Source of the DNA: Microbacterium album
GTDB taxonomy: Bacteria > Actinomycetota > Actinomycetes > Actinomycetales > Microbacteriaceae
Assembly: GCF_014643695.1 (NCBI RefSeq)
Contig: NZ_BMJY01000001.1
Coordinates: forward strand, 62,001 to 126,000
Reading direction: 5' to 3'
Length of the DNA stretch: 64,000 nt
This document shows positions 35,231 through 44,455 of the stretch, in pieces. How positions within the stretch are numbered: position 1 is the stretch's first letter; each line of letters begins with the position of its first letter. A program made the position numbers and the translations under genes. A model generated the notes under the pieces. That model was not told the DNA's origin and searched no databases. It saw nothing but the letters and a program-made list of their open reading frames with translations.

Positions 35231-35950
35231 TCAGCTCCGGTGCGGCAGCTCCGCGATGCGCGCGAGGAGCCCACGGAGCGGAGGACGATGATCCGCTACC
35301 GCGGTGGCGAAGAGGAACGCCGTCATCACGGTCATCACCAGCAACTCGCCGCCGTCCTCGGCGGTTGTGAAGGGCACGTCGAACACAGGGTGGCTGAAGA
35401 GCATGTGGTGCACCGCGTCCAGCCCGATGGCAACGGCCGCCAGAACTGTAAACAGCGCGAGCAGGATAATCGAGATCTTGCGCGCCTCGAGCGGGGCGCG
35501 CACGTGCGTGACGAGCACGAGCACGAGCACGACGAGCCCGGCGGCGAGCATCCAGACCAGCTCCCCGACATGAGCTGCGAGCGGGCCGAGTTCGGGGTAT
35601 TGCGCGGCGAAGAAGTAGCCGAACTTCTCATGGAACTGGAACCAGTCGTCGCCGAGCATGTAGACACAGGCGACCGCCCACACGGCGAAGACCGGCGTCC
35701 GGTGCCTCGCGGCGAGCATGAGGAGCAGCACGGCTGACCACAGCATCTTCAGGTAGTTCATGAACTCGCCGTAGCTTCGCTCCGCGCCGAGGTCGAACGT
35801 ATACCCCGAAGGCTCGCCGAAGACCTTCAGGGAGAGATGCAGCAGGATCAGCCCCGCATCGGCGAGGAGCAGCAGCACGAGCAGCGGTGCTGCGGGGCGG
35901 GTGTTGATGCCGAGAAGGGAACCTGGCCGCGCGGCGACTCGTTCTGACAC
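35231..35950 (-). CDS. Multi-pass membrane protein of unknown function
   Basis: A 239-residue protein with about six transmembrane segments and charged loops holding His and Asp residues (GDDWFQFHEKFGYFF, GLDAVHHML). I do not recognise the family. The start is uncertain: GTG at 35950 is 10 bases past GGAGGGA, and a TTG 3 bases earlier is nearly as good. It converges with the response regulator only 9 bases away, with no terminator visible between. Confidence 0.75.
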   Translation of the reverse strand: MSERVAARPGSLLGINTRPAAPLLVLLLLADAGLILLHLSLKVFGEPSGYTFDLGAERSYGEFMNYLKMLWSAVLLLMLAARHRTPVFAVWAVACVYMLGDDWFQFHEKFGYFFAAQYPELGPLAAHVGELVWMLAAGLVVLVLVLVTHVRAPLEARKISIILLALFTVLAAVAIGLDAVHHMLFSHPVFDVPFTTAEDGGELLVMTVMTAFLFATAVADHRPPLRGLLARIAELPHRS

Positions 35951-36160
35951 CAAGAGCGCGTCCCTCCTTCTGCTTGCACGTCCCGCTCGGCCGCGCGGTG
36001 GGCGGGCACGAGGAACCCTCACCCTACGTGAACAGAAAGCAACGAACAGGTGAACGCGCGCGGAACGCGGTGCGTGCCGTGTAAGCCGGATCGTCGTACC
36101 GAAACCCGCGCGCCCGGCACGGGGTTTGCCCCGGCGCCCGCCCGGGGCGAGGATGGGGTC

Positions 36161-36661
36161 ATGACCGGCGAGGACATCTCCGACGACGCGGTGCGCCGCA
36201 ACGAGACGCCCGCCGAGCGGCAGGACCGCAACTGGATCGAGCTGCTGCAGGAGCTGCGCGTGCTGCAGACCGGCACGCAGATCCTGACCGGGTTCCTCCT
36301 CGCGCTGGCGTTCCAGCCGGCGTTCGCGGACCTGAGCCCGGCTCAGCGGTCCTTCTACCTGGTGCTCATCGTGCTGTCCGCCGTGAGCGCGATCGTGGCG
36401 CTGGCGCCGGTCGCGCTGCACCGCATCCTGTTCCGGGGCGGGGCCAAACGCACGATCGTCACGTACGGCCACGGCGCGCTGCTCGTCGCGCTGGTCATCG
36501 TGTCGCTGCTCCTGGTGGGCGTGGTGGCGTTCGTGTTCGGGGTCGTCGTGGACGAGGTCGCGTCGCGGACGGCCGCGGCCGTGCTCGGCGGCCTGATCGT
36601 CGTGCTGTGGATCGCCGTGCCGATCGCCGTGAGGTTCATTCGGCGTCGAGGAGGAGCATGA
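36161..36661 (+). CDS. DUF6328-type membrane protein
   Basis: A 166-residue protein with a charged N-terminus (NETPAERQDRNWIELLQELR), then four predicted transmembrane helices (about residues 40-60, 70-90, 108-130, 137-158). The ELLQELRVLQTGTQILTGFLL segment is what I recall for the DUF6328 family, whose function is unknown. ATG at 36161; overlaps the next gene (ATGA), so they are coupled. Confidence 0.85.
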   Translation: MTGEDISDDAVRRNETPAERQDRNWIELLQELRVLQTGTQILTGFLLALAFQPAFADLSPAQRSFYLVLIVLSAVSAIVALAPVALHRILFRGGAKRTIVTYGHGALLVALVIVSLLLVGVVAFVFGVVVDEVASRTAAAVLGGLIVVLWIAVPIAVRFIRRRGGA

Positions 36662-37461
36662 ACCCGCCGGTAGGGATCGCCGTGGCCCAGTTCGCCCCCA
36701 CGGCCGACAGGGCGGCCAACCGCGAGACGATCGCGGGTCTCGCGCGCCGCGCCGCGGCGCGCGGTGCCGCCGTCGCGCTGTTCCCCGAGTACTCGAGCTA
36801 CTTCACGGATCCGTTCGACGACAGCCTCGCCCTCAACGCCGAGCCGCTCGAGGGAGAGTTCGTCGGATCCCTCGCGGGGTTGGCGGACGAGCTCGGAATC
36901 CTCGTCGTGGCGGGGCTGACGGAGCGCGCGTCCGACGGCGAGCGCGTGCGCAACACGGTCGTGGCGGTCGACGGTTCGGGGATCCGCGCCGTCTACCGCA
37001 AGCAGCACCTGTACGACGCGTTCGGTCAGCGCGAGTCCGACTGGGTGGAGGCCGGCACCCTCGAGCCGCCCCAGACGTTCGACGTCGGCGGCCTCCGCTT
37101 CGGTCTCATGACGTGCTACGACCTCCGCTTCCCCGAGGCGGCGCGCGTGCTCGCGGACGCCGGTGCGGACGTCGCCCTCGTGCCGGCCGAATGGGTGCGC
37201 GGCCCGCTCAAGGAGCATCACTGGCGCACGCTGCTGACGGCGCGGGCCATCGAGAACACGATGTACGTCGCGGCGGCCGACCACCCGCCCACCCTCGGCG
37301 TGGGGCACTCCACCGTGGTCGATCCGCAGGGCGTGGCGATTGCCGCCGTCGGCACCGCCACGGACGTCGCCGTGGCCTGGGCGGACCGGGACGCGATCGA
37401 CAACGTCCGCCGCGTCAACCCCGCGCTGCAGCTGCGCCGCTACCGCGTCGTCCCGCGCTGA
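36658..37461 (+). CDS. Carbon-nitrogen hydrolase (nitrilase superfamily) amidase
   Basis: A 267-residue CN hydrolase with the complete catalytic set: Glu44 (FPEYSS), Lys115 (YRKQHLYD) and Cys153 (MTCYDLRFPE). It is likely an omega-amidase or deaminated-glutathione amidase-like enzyme; the HLYDAFG segment is typical of this group. ATG at 36658 has GAGGAG and overlaps the preceding membrane-protein gene. It converges with an aminotransferase gene 26 bases on, a pairing that also occurs in the methionine-salvage/omega-amidase pathway. Confidence 0.92.
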   Translation: MNPPVGIAVAQFAPTADRAANRETIAGLARRAAARGAAVALFPEYSSYFTDPFDDSLALNAEPLEGEFVGSLAGLADELGILVVAGLTERASDGERVRNTVVAVDGSGIRAVYRKQHLYDAFGQRESDWVEAGTLEPPQTFDVGGLRFGLMTCYDLRFPEAARVLADAGADVALVPAEWVRGPLKEHHWRTLLTARAIENTMYVAAADHPPTLGVGHSTVVDPQGVAIAAVGTATDVAVAWADRDAIDNVRRVNPALQLRRYRVVPR

Positions 37462-37486
37462 TCCCGCGCCACCGGCCGACGCCGGG

Positions 37487-38707
37487 TCACGCGCGCAGGG
37501 ACGCGAGGCGGCTCGCCGCCTCCCGCAGCACCTCGACGCGCTTGCACGCCGCGAAGCGCACGAGCGTGGCGTAGTGGGGGCGGTGGGGCGGCGTGACGAA
37601 GGCCGTGACCGGGATCGCCACGATGCCGGCACGCTCGGGCAGGTCGCGACAGAACGTCTCCGCATCGGCGGCGTCGTCACCGTCCGCGGGCATCAGAGCG
37701 GCGACGTCCGCCACCGTGAAGTAGGAGCCCCGCGGGCGCGACACCGCGAGCCCCGCTGCCTCCAGACCCGCGCCGAGGATGTCCCGCTTCCTGCGCATGT
37801 CGTCGGCGATCCCGTGGAAGAACTCGTCGGGCAGGCGCAGGCCGACCGCGATCGCGGGCTGGAACGCCGAGCCGCTCGTGTAGGTCAGGAACTGCTTCAC
37901 GGTCAGCGCTGCCGTCACCAGCTCGGCGGGTCCGCTGATCCAGCCAACCTTCCACCCGGTCGTGCGGAACGTCTTCCCCCCGGACGAGATCGACAGCGTG
38001 CGCTCCCACCCGCCGGGCAGTGTCGCGATCGGCACGTGGGGCGCGTCGAACGAGAGGTGCTCGTACACCTCGTCCGTCACGATCACCGCGTCGTGCCGAT
38101 GCGCGAGCCGGATGATCTCTTGGAGCACCTCGCGGCCGAACACGGCACCCGTGGGATTGTGCGGGTCGTTCACGAGGATGACTCGGGTGCGGTCGTTGAC
38201 GACCGCGGCGAGCTCGTCGAGGTCGGGCTGGAAGTCCGGCCAGCGCAGCGGCACGGTGCGCAGCGTCGCGCCCGCCAGCGCCACGCACGCCGCGTACGAG
38301 TCGTAGTAGGGCTCGAAGACGACGACCTCGTCGTCGGGGCCGTCCACGAGCGCGAGCAGCGCCGCCGCGAGAGCCTCGGTCGCCCCGGTCGTCACCACGA
38401 TCTCGCGGTCCGGGTCCACGGTCAGACCGTAGAAGCGCGCCTGGTGCTCCGCCACGGCCTGTCGCAGCTCGAGCACTCCGGGACCCGGTGCGTACTGGTT
38501 CGCGCCGATCGCTATCGCCTCGCGCGCCGCGTCGAGGACCTCGGCGGGCCCATCCTCGTCGGGGAATCCCTGGCCGAGGTTGATCGCGCCCGTGCGGGCG
38601 GCGAGGGCGGTCATCTCTGCGAAGATGGTGCTCGCGACCGAGCCGTCCGGCCGCAGCAGGCCGGCGCCTCGGGCGGTCCGGCTCCACGCACCGGGAACGT
38701 CTTGCAT
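37487..38707 (-). CDS. Class I/II PLP-dependent aminotransferase
   Basis: A 406-residue fold-type I aminotransferase. INLGQGFPDEDGP near the start and SISSGGKTFRTTGWKVGW, whose Lys binds pyridoxal phosphate, place it in the kynurenine/methionine aminotransferase group. It converts amino acids to 2-oxo acids in the cytosol. Its neighbour, the omega-amidase-like hydrolase, could remove the amide from the product of a glutamine transamination. ATG at 38707 is the first Met of the domain; a longer reading has no support. Confidence 0.92.
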   Translation of the reverse strand: MQDVPGAWSRTARGAGLLRPDGSVASTIFAEMTALAARTGAINLGQGFPDEDGPAEVLDAAREAIAIGANQYAPGPGVLELRQAVAEHQARFYGLTVDPDREIVVTTGATEALAAALLALVDGPDDEVVVFEPYYDSYAACVALAGATLRTVPLRWPDFQPDLDELAAVVNDRTRVILVNDPHNPTGAVFGREVLQEIIRLAHRHDAVIVTDEVYEHLSFDAPHVPIATLPGGWERTLSISSGGKTFRTTGWKVGWISGPAELVTAALTVKQFLTYTSGSAFQPAIAVGLRLPDEFFHGIADDMRRKRDILGAGLEAAGLAVSRPRGSYFTVADVAALMPADGDDAADAETFCRDLPERAGIVAIPVTAFVTPPHRPHYATLVRFAACKRVEVLREAASRLASLRA

Positions 38708-38823
38708 CCCGCCAGAGTACGCCGAGCCGTTGCGGCGAGAGTCACACAGGCACCATACGGCTGTCATAGCCGCTACACAGGGACCCCCGTCACGCTGGAG
38801 GGGCTTTGGAAGAAGGAGCACCC

Positions 38824-40413
38824 ATGGACACGCAGCGTCCCGACGAGAACCCTGGCCAGCCCGCGCCCGACGGCGCCGCGGACTCCCCGCGCGGCGCGGC
38901 GCCCGAGCCGCCCCGCGCGCCGCACGACCTTCACATCCCGCCGCGTCCGCCCGCGCCGCAGGGCCAGCCGCCGTACCCCGTCGCGGCTCCGCAGCCGCCC
39001 CAGGGCGCGCACGCCGCGCACGGTCCGCAGTCCCCGGCGCCCGGTCAGGGATACGGCGGAGGGCACCAGCCGCCCCATCCGTCCGGATACGGCGCGTACC
39101 CCGCCCCGGCCGCGCAGTTGACGCAGCCCACGCAGCCCCTGCCGCACGACTACCGAGGAGGCCACGGCGACGACCCGCGGCAGGCCGGGAACGACGGCCG
39201 CGCAGAGGGCGAGGCCGAGCGCCGCAAGGTGGGCGCGGGCAAGCTCACGGCCTTCCTGGTCGGCGCGGCACTCGTCAGCGGCGCAGCCGGGCTCGGCGGA
39301 GCGTATGCCGGCAACGTCCTGTGGGCCCCCGCGGGGTCGGAGGGCGCGACCGGCGGCACCTCCAGCATCACGGTCAACAACCCGGGCTCGGTCAACGAGG
39401 CGACGGCGATCGCGACCGAGGTGGTGCCGAGCGTCGTCACGCTCGCGGTCAGCGACGGATCCGGCGCCGGAAGCGGGTCCGGCGTCGTGCTGAGCGAGGA
39501 CGGCTACGTCGTGACGAACACGCACGTCGTGACGCTCGGCGGCGCCACGAGCAACCCGGACATCCGCGTGACGGCCGCGGACGGCCGGATCTACCCGGCC
39601 GAGATCGTGGGCACCGACCCGATCTACGACCTCGCGGTCATCAAGCTCGCCGACGCCGAGGGGCTCACCCCGATCGAGTTCGCCGACTCCGCCGACCTCA
39701 ACGTCGGCGCCACGGCCGTGGCTGTCGGCGCGCCGCTGGGGCTGTCGAACACCGTCACGACCGGCATCGTGAGCGCGCTCAACCGCAGCATCCAGATCGC
39801 CTCCGCCGCTGCCCCCGAGCGGGGCGACCAGGCGCAGCCGAACCCGGAGGACAGCCAGAGCCCCTGGTTCTTCGACATTCCCGGGCGCGAGGACCGGCCC
39901 CAGTCGAGCGAGTCCATCTCGATCGCGGTGATCCAGACGGACGCCGCGATCAACCCGGGCAACTCGGGCGGTGCGCTGGTCGACTCCGAGGGACGCCTCA
40001 TCGGGATCAATGTCGCCATCGCGACCGCGACCGGACAGACGCAGGAGGGCGGATCCATCGGGGTCGGCTTCGCGATCCCCTCGAACGTCGTCAAGCGCGT
40101 CACGGACGAGCTGATCGAGAACGGCGTCGCGACGCACGGCCTCCTGGGTGCGAGCGTCATGCCCGCCAGCTCGGACCGCAACGCCACGACCGCGGGCGCG
40201 CTCATCTCCGACGTGACGCCCGGCGGAGCCGCGGCGCAGGCGGGGCTCCGTGCGGGCGACATCGTGACCGAGTTCAACGGGACGCGCATCGCCTCGGCCG
40301 TCGACCTCACCGCGCAGGTCCGCGCGGCTGCCGGCGGCAGCGAGGCGACGCTCACCTACGTGCGCGGGGGCGAGTCGCACACGATCGACGTCACGCTCGG
40401 CACGCTCGAGTAA
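38824..40413 (+). CDS. HtrA/DegP-like membrane-anchored serine protease with PDZ domain
   Basis: A 529-residue protein. Residues 1-135 are Pro/Gly-rich and cytoplasmic, a single transmembrane helix follows at about 140-165, then an external trypsin-like domain with His234, Asp269 and Ser381 (GNSGGA), and a C-terminal PDZ domain (about 430-529). HtrA proteins degrade misfolded exported proteins at the membrane. ATG at 38824 has GAAGAAGGAG upstream. A strong terminator follows. Confidence 0.94.
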   Translation: MDTQRPDENPGQPAPDGAADSPRGAAPEPPRAPHDLHIPPRPPAPQGQPPYPVAAPQPPQGAHAAHGPQSPAPGQGYGGGHQPPHPSGYGAYPAPAAQLTQPTQPLPHDYRGGHGDDPRQAGNDGRAEGEAERRKVGAGKLTAFLVGAALVSGAAGLGGAYAGNVLWAPAGSEGATGGTSSITVNNPGSVNEATAIATEVVPSVVTLAVSDGSGAGSGSGVVLSEDGYVVTNTHVVTLGGATSNPDIRVTAADGRIYPAEIVGTDPIYDLAVIKLADAEGLTPIEFADSADLNVGATAVAVGAPLGLSNTVTTGIVSALNRSIQIASAAAPERGDQAQPNPEDSQSPWFFDIPGREDRPQSSESISIAVIQTDAAINPGNSGGALVDSEGRLIGINVAIATATGQTQEGGSIGVGFAIPSNVVKRVTDELIENGVATHGLLGASVMPASSDRNATTAGALISDVTPGGAAAQAGLRAGDIVTEFNGTRIASAVDLTAQVRAAAGGSEATLTYVRGGESHTIDVTLGTLE

Positions 40414-40419
40414 CGCCGA

Positions 40420-40464
40420 GCGGCACCGCGGCCGCCCGCCGACCCCGGGCGGCCGCGGTGCCGC
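40420..40464 (+). terminator. Terminator after the HtrA gene
   Basis: A perfect 19-bp GC-rich inverted repeat (40420-40438, 40446-40464) with a 7-base loop starts 7 bases after the protease stop codon. Confidence 0.85.
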
Positions 40465-40482
40465 ATGTCATAGGCTCGCGGG

Positions 40483-41799
40483 GTGGCCTCGTTCTCCTTC
40501 GGCGCGGGCAACGCGCGGAAGATCGCGCGGTTGCCGCTCTACGCGCTCGGCCGTCTCGTGACGCTCCTGACCCCCCGCACGGATCGCTGGGTGTTCGGCT
40601 GCGGCGCGGGCATCGGGGACGGCCCGCTGGCCGTCTGGGACGTCGCCGCCGAGCACGGCCGCGATGCGGTCTGGCTGACGGACGACCGGCGGGAGGCGCG
40701 GGCCGCCGCCGCGCTCGGCATCCCCACGATCCGCAAGTCGTCGCTGCGCGGCTTCTGGGCCACCGCGCGCGCGGGTGTGATCGTCGTCGCGTACGGCTTC
40801 GGCGACGTCAACCCGTACGGGGTCGGGGGCGGGCTGGGCGGACCGGCCGTGATCGCCCAGCTGTGGCACGGCATCCCGCTCAAGCGCATCGGGCTGGACT
40901 CCGCCGAGACGCTCCGCAGCCCGGTGCGCTGGGGTGCGCCGCTCATCAGCCGTCTCCTGGGCGCCATGTATCGTCGTGCCGCCCGCCGCATCCGCGTGCT
41001 GCCCGCGGCCTCCCACCTGGTGCGCGGGCGCCTGGAGTCCGCCTTCGGGCTGGGCGACGACCGCGTCGTGGTGACGGGTGAGCCGCGCGTCGACGTGCTC
41101 TCGGCGGGATCACCGCAGGAGCGGCGCGACGCCGCTCGCGCCCTCCTAGAGCGCCTCGTGCCCGGCATCGCGCCCGATACGCGCCTCGTGCTCTACGCGC
41201 CCACCTGGCGCGACGGCGAGCCCGACCCCGCCATCCCGGGCGCTGCCGACTGGGAGGCGATCGAGGGCGTGCTCGCCCGACAGGACGCCGTGCTGCTGAT
41301 ACGCTCCCACCGGCTCGGGGCCGGCGCGTATGTGCCTCCGCCCGGGGTCCGGCACGTGCGGATGCTCGGGGCCGACCTGCTCGCCGACGTCACGCCCGCG
41401 CTGCCGGGGCTCGACGTGCTCGTGACCGACTACTCCTCCCTCGTGTACGACGCGGCGCTCGTGCCGCTGCCGGTGTGCTTCCTCGCGCCGGACGTGGCGG
41501 CGTATGCGCGGCGGCGCGGGTTCTACGGCAGCTACGTCGACGTGGCCGGGCCGGACGTCGCGACGAGCTGGCAGGAGCTCGTCCCGCACCTGGAGGCCGT
41601 GCTCCGCGACCCCGCCGAGGCGGACGCCCGCCGGAGCCGGTCGCGGGCGCTCAGCATCCGCGTCCACGCGTTTCACGACGGGCGCAACGCCCAGCGTGTC
41701 TACGAGGCGATTATCGCGCGGAGCCGGGCCCACGGGGCAGACTCGAGACGGCGCCCCGCGCGCCGGCAACACGTCCCCGTCCGGAAGGCCCGTCGATGA
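40483..41799 (+). CDS. CDP-glycerol glycerophosphotransferase-like enzyme (1)
   Basis: A 438-residue TagB/TagF-type transferase. It has the family's QLWHGIPLK and TDYSSLVYD motifs, which hold the catalytic His and the CDP-binding Asp/Ser in related enzymes. These enzymes add glycerol- or ribitol-phosphate units to cell-wall glycopolymers. GTG at 40483 is the start and its stop overlaps the next gene's ATG. It lies in a cluster of three homologues with one GT2 gene. Confidence 0.9.
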   Translation: MASFSFGAGNARKIARLPLYALGRLVTLLTPRTDRWVFGCGAGIGDGPLAVWDVAAEHGRDAVWLTDDRREARAAAALGIPTIRKSSLRGFWATARAGVIVVAYGFGDVNPYGVGGGLGGPAVIAQLWHGIPLKRIGLDSAETLRSPVRWGAPLISRLLGAMYRRAARRIRVLPAASHLVRGRLESAFGLGDDRVVVTGEPRVDVLSAGSPQERRDAARALLERLVPGIAPDTRLVLYAPTWRDGEPDPAIPGAADWEAIEGVLARQDAVLLIRSHRLGAGAYVPPPGVRHVRMLGADLLADVTPALPGLDVLVTDYSSLVYDAALVPLPVCFLAPDVAAYARRRGFYGSYVDVAGPDVATSWQELVPHLEAVLRDPAEADARRSRSRALSIRVHAFHDGRNAQRVYEAIIARSRAHGADSRRRPARRQHVPVRKARR

Positions 41800-43223
41800 T
41801 CTCTGCCCGGTTCGAGCCGGACGACGCACAGCTCGTCATCGCGGGGACAGAGGCCGCGCCCGAGGAGGCGTGGCTCGAGGGGAGGCGCGCACGCGTGCCC
41901 GGGCGGATCGAGGCGCGGGACGACGCGTGGGAGGTGCGCTTCCCGCTGCGGGTGCCCCGGTGGGGCGGTCCGCCACTGCCGCTGCCGTCGGGCGAGTACC
42001 GGGTGCGCGTCCCCGGAGCCGAGTTCGACGGGTCCGTCCCGCTGCGCGTGTTCGCCGGGCTCCGCGCACAGCTGCGCGGCGACCTCCTCGTCGTCGGCCC
42101 CCCGGTCGACCCGCTGTACGACGATCCGGAAGCCCAGGGAGCGCTCGAACGCCGGTACGCCGACCGCTCCGTACCGCTCGAGAACGCCGTGTTCTTCGAG
42201 AGCTTCTACGGGCGCGGCGCGGGCTGCAACCCGCTCGCCCTCGACCGGGAACTGTCGCGCGTGGCGCCCGGCATCACCCGCTACTGGAGCGTCGTAGACC
42301 TGTCCGTGCGCGTCCCCGACGGCGCGGTCGCGGTCGCGGAGGGCAGCCCGGAGTGGTGGCGCGCGCGCAGCGCGGCCCGCCTGCTGATAGTCAACGACTG
42401 GCTGCGCCGCCGCTATGTGCGCCGCCCCGGTCAGCGTGTGCTGCAGACCTGGCACGGCACGCCGCTCAAGCGCCTCGCGCTGCACCGGCCCGGCTTCGCG
42501 CCCCGCCGCGCGGCGGCGGTCGTCAAGGAGTCGTTGCGGTGGGACGTGCTGCTGGCGCAGAACCCCTATGCGGCGACCGTGCTCCGCAAGGCGTACGCGT
42601 TCTTCGGCCGCCCGCTGTGGGTGGAGGGCTATCCCCGTAACGACCTGCTCGTCGCAGGGGACGCGGCAGCGGTCCGTGCCGAGCTCGCCATCGGAGCGGA
42701 CGAGCGCGTGCTGCTGTACGCCCCGACGTGGCGCGACGATCGCGAGGAGATCGTCGACTTCCTCGACCCCGCTGCGCTCGCATCCGAGACCGGGGCGGTC
42801 GTCCTCGTGCGCGGGCACTCGCGCACGCTGCTTCCGGGCGCGGACGTGGCGGGACCGCGGGTGATCGACGTCACGGCGTATCCCGACACCGCGCCGCTGC
42901 TGCTCGCGGCCGACGCGCTCATCACCGACTACTCGTCGGTCATGTTCGACTTCGGCGTCACCGGCAAGCCCATGTACTTCCTCGTGCCCGACATGGAGCA
43001 CTACCGCGGCCAGCTGCGCGGGTTCTACTTCGACCTCGCCCGGCGCGCCCCCGGGCCGCTCGTGCGCACGCAGGAGGAGCTCGTGGCCGCACTCGCGGAC
43101 GATCCCGCGCCCTACGCCGACCGGTACGCCGCGTGGACCGCCCGCTTCAACGCGCGCGACGACGGCCGCGCGTCCGAGCGCGTCGTCGCGCGCATCCTGG
43201 ACCAGGGTCTGCTGGACCGCTGA
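41796..43223 (+). CDS. CDP-glycerol glycerophosphotransferase-like enzyme (2)
   Basis: A 475-residue protein. The N-terminal about 90 residues form a beta-rich domain, and the transferase half has TWHGTPLKRLALH and TDYSSVMFDF, the same motifs as in the preceding gene. Probably acts next to it in building or priming a poly(glycerol-phosphate)-like wall polymer. ATG at 41796 overlaps the stop of gene 1 (ATGA). Confidence 0.9.
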   Translation: MISARFEPDDAQLVIAGTEAAPEEAWLEGRRARVPGRIEARDDAWEVRFPLRVPRWGGPPLPLPSGEYRVRVPGAEFDGSVPLRVFAGLRAQLRGDLLVVGPPVDPLYDDPEAQGALERRYADRSVPLENAVFFESFYGRGAGCNPLALDRELSRVAPGITRYWSVVDLSVRVPDGAVAVAEGSPEWWRARSAARLLIVNDWLRRRYVRRPGQRVLQTWHGTPLKRLALHRPGFAPRRAAAVVKESLRWDVLLAQNPYAATVLRKAYAFFGRPLWVEGYPRNDLLVAGDAAAVRAELAIGADERVLLYAPTWRDDREEIVDFLDPAALASETGAVVLVRGHSRTLLPGADVAGPRVIDVTAYPDTAPLLLAADALITDYSSVMFDFGVTGKPMYFLVPDMEHYRGQLRGFYFDLARRAPGPLVRTQEELVAALADDPAPYADRYAAWTARFNARDDGRASERVVARILDQGLLDR

Positions 43224-43226
43224 CGC

Positions 43227-43255
43227 CGCGACCGCTGACCCCGCGGCCGGTCGCG
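43227..43255. terminator. Weak hairpin between convergent genes
   Basis: An 8-bp repeat CGCGACCG/CGGTCGCG (43227-43234, 43248-43255) lies 3 bases after the transferase stop and before the end of the leftward glycosyltransferase gene. Position suits a shared terminator; the stem is short. Confidence 0.4.
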
Positions 43256-43279
43256 CAGGCTCCCACCGGCCTCAGTCGT

Positions 43280-44404
43280 TCAGGGGAGGGGAGTGTTGCG
43301 GCCGTCGAGCCGCGAGGTGTCCACGGTGTCCTGCGCGCCGTGCGCCACGCCGACCAGGAACCCAGCGCCCCACGACAGGTGCATGGTGGGCAGCACGGCG
43401 AGGGTCCACAGCTTGTCGCGCAGTCCCGTCCCGCCCCCGGGGCCCATCGCGACCGCGAGGACGAGCAGCACGTACGCGAGCACGGGCGCGTGCACGACCC
43501 AGGCCAGCGTCGCCCACGCGCCGGTCAGCGTCCCCGTCAGCTGGAGGACGCCGGCGACGATGCTGAGCACGACGGCCAGCACGAGCGCGGGCGGTGCGAA
43601 GAAGCGCAGCGAGTTGCGCAGCCCGTAGCGTCGCACGAGCTCGCCGCGCCACGTGCCGGTCGCGAAGAACTGGCGGGCCAGGCGTGGCCAGCTCTCGCGC
43701 GGCCAGTACGTGACCGACAGTGCCGGATCGAACCACACCCGGTAGCCCGCGGAGCGGATGCGGAGATTCAGCTCCCAGTCCTCGCCGCGGCGGATGCTCT
43801 CGTCGAACAGTCCGACCTCCTCGAGCACGGCGCGCCGGATGACACCGAGGTAGGCCGACTCGGCCTCTCCCTCCCGGTCCCCGCCGTGGTAGGCGCCGCC
43901 GCCGAGGCCCACCCGGGAGTTGTAGGCGCGCGCGACCGCGCGCTGGAAGGGCGTGCGCCCGTCGGCGCGCATGATGCCGCCGACGTTGCCCGCCCCCGTC
44001 CGGGCGAGCGTCGCCAGCGCCCGCGCGGTGTAGCCGGGCGCCAGCTCGGAGTGGGCGTCCACACGGACGATCGTCGGCATCGTGCTCGCGCGGATGGCCG
44101 CGTTCAGCCCGACCGGGATGTCGGCCGCGGGGTTGTCGACGAGCACGATGCGGTCGTCCTCGGCGGCGAGCTCGCGCGCCAGCTCGGTGGTGCCGTCGCT
44201 CGACGGGCCCAGCGCGATCACGAGCTCGACCGGTCCGTCGACCTCCTGCCGCAGCACGGTCTCGACCGCGCGGCGCAGATAGTCCCGTTCGTTGAGGACC
44301 GGCATCACGAAGGACACGCCCGCCCCGGGTGCGACCTCGGGCGCCGCGCGGGACTCGTCGTCCTGCCGGGGCGCGCGCGGCCTCTCGGCGGGATCGTTAC
44401 GCAT
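43280..44404 (-). CDS. Family 2 glycosyltransferase, membrane-bound
   Basis: A 374-residue GT-A fold glycosyltransferase. VSFVMPVLNERDYLRRAVET is the nucleotide-sugar-binding start, VRVDAHSEL gives the DxH/DxD-like metal-binding motif, and RRGEDWELNLR gives the ED motif. The C-terminal 120 residues carry three to four transmembrane helices, so it acts at the membrane, like succinoglycan ExoA. Likely part of the wall glycopolymer cluster. ATG at 44404 has a weak ribosome site. Confidence 0.9.
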   Translation of the reverse strand: MRNDPAERPRAPRQDDESRAAPEVAPGAGVSFVMPVLNERDYLRRAVETVLRQEVDGPVELVIALGPSSDGTTELARELAAEDDRIVLVDNPAADIPVGLNAAIRASTMPTIVRVDAHSELAPGYTARALATLARTGAGNVGGIMRADGRTPFQRAVARAYNSRVGLGGGAYHGGDREGEAESAYLGVIRRAVLEEVGLFDESIRRGEDWELNLRIRSAGYRVWFDPALSVTYWPRESWPRLARQFFATGTWRGELVRRYGLRNSLRFFAPPALVLAVVLSIVAGVLQLTGTLTGAWATLAWVVHAPVLAYVLLVLAVAMGPGGGTGLRDKLWTLAVLPTMHLSWGAGFLVGVAHGAQDTVDTSRLDGRNTPLP

Positions 44405-44455
44405 TCGACGATCATCCCACGCGGGCGCTGGGAGAGCCGTGGTTAGGGTTGTCAG

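Noticed and set aside
41700..43001. Long minus-strand frame opposite the second CDP-glycerol transferase
   Set aside because: The + strand reading has the family motifs; the minus frame has none.
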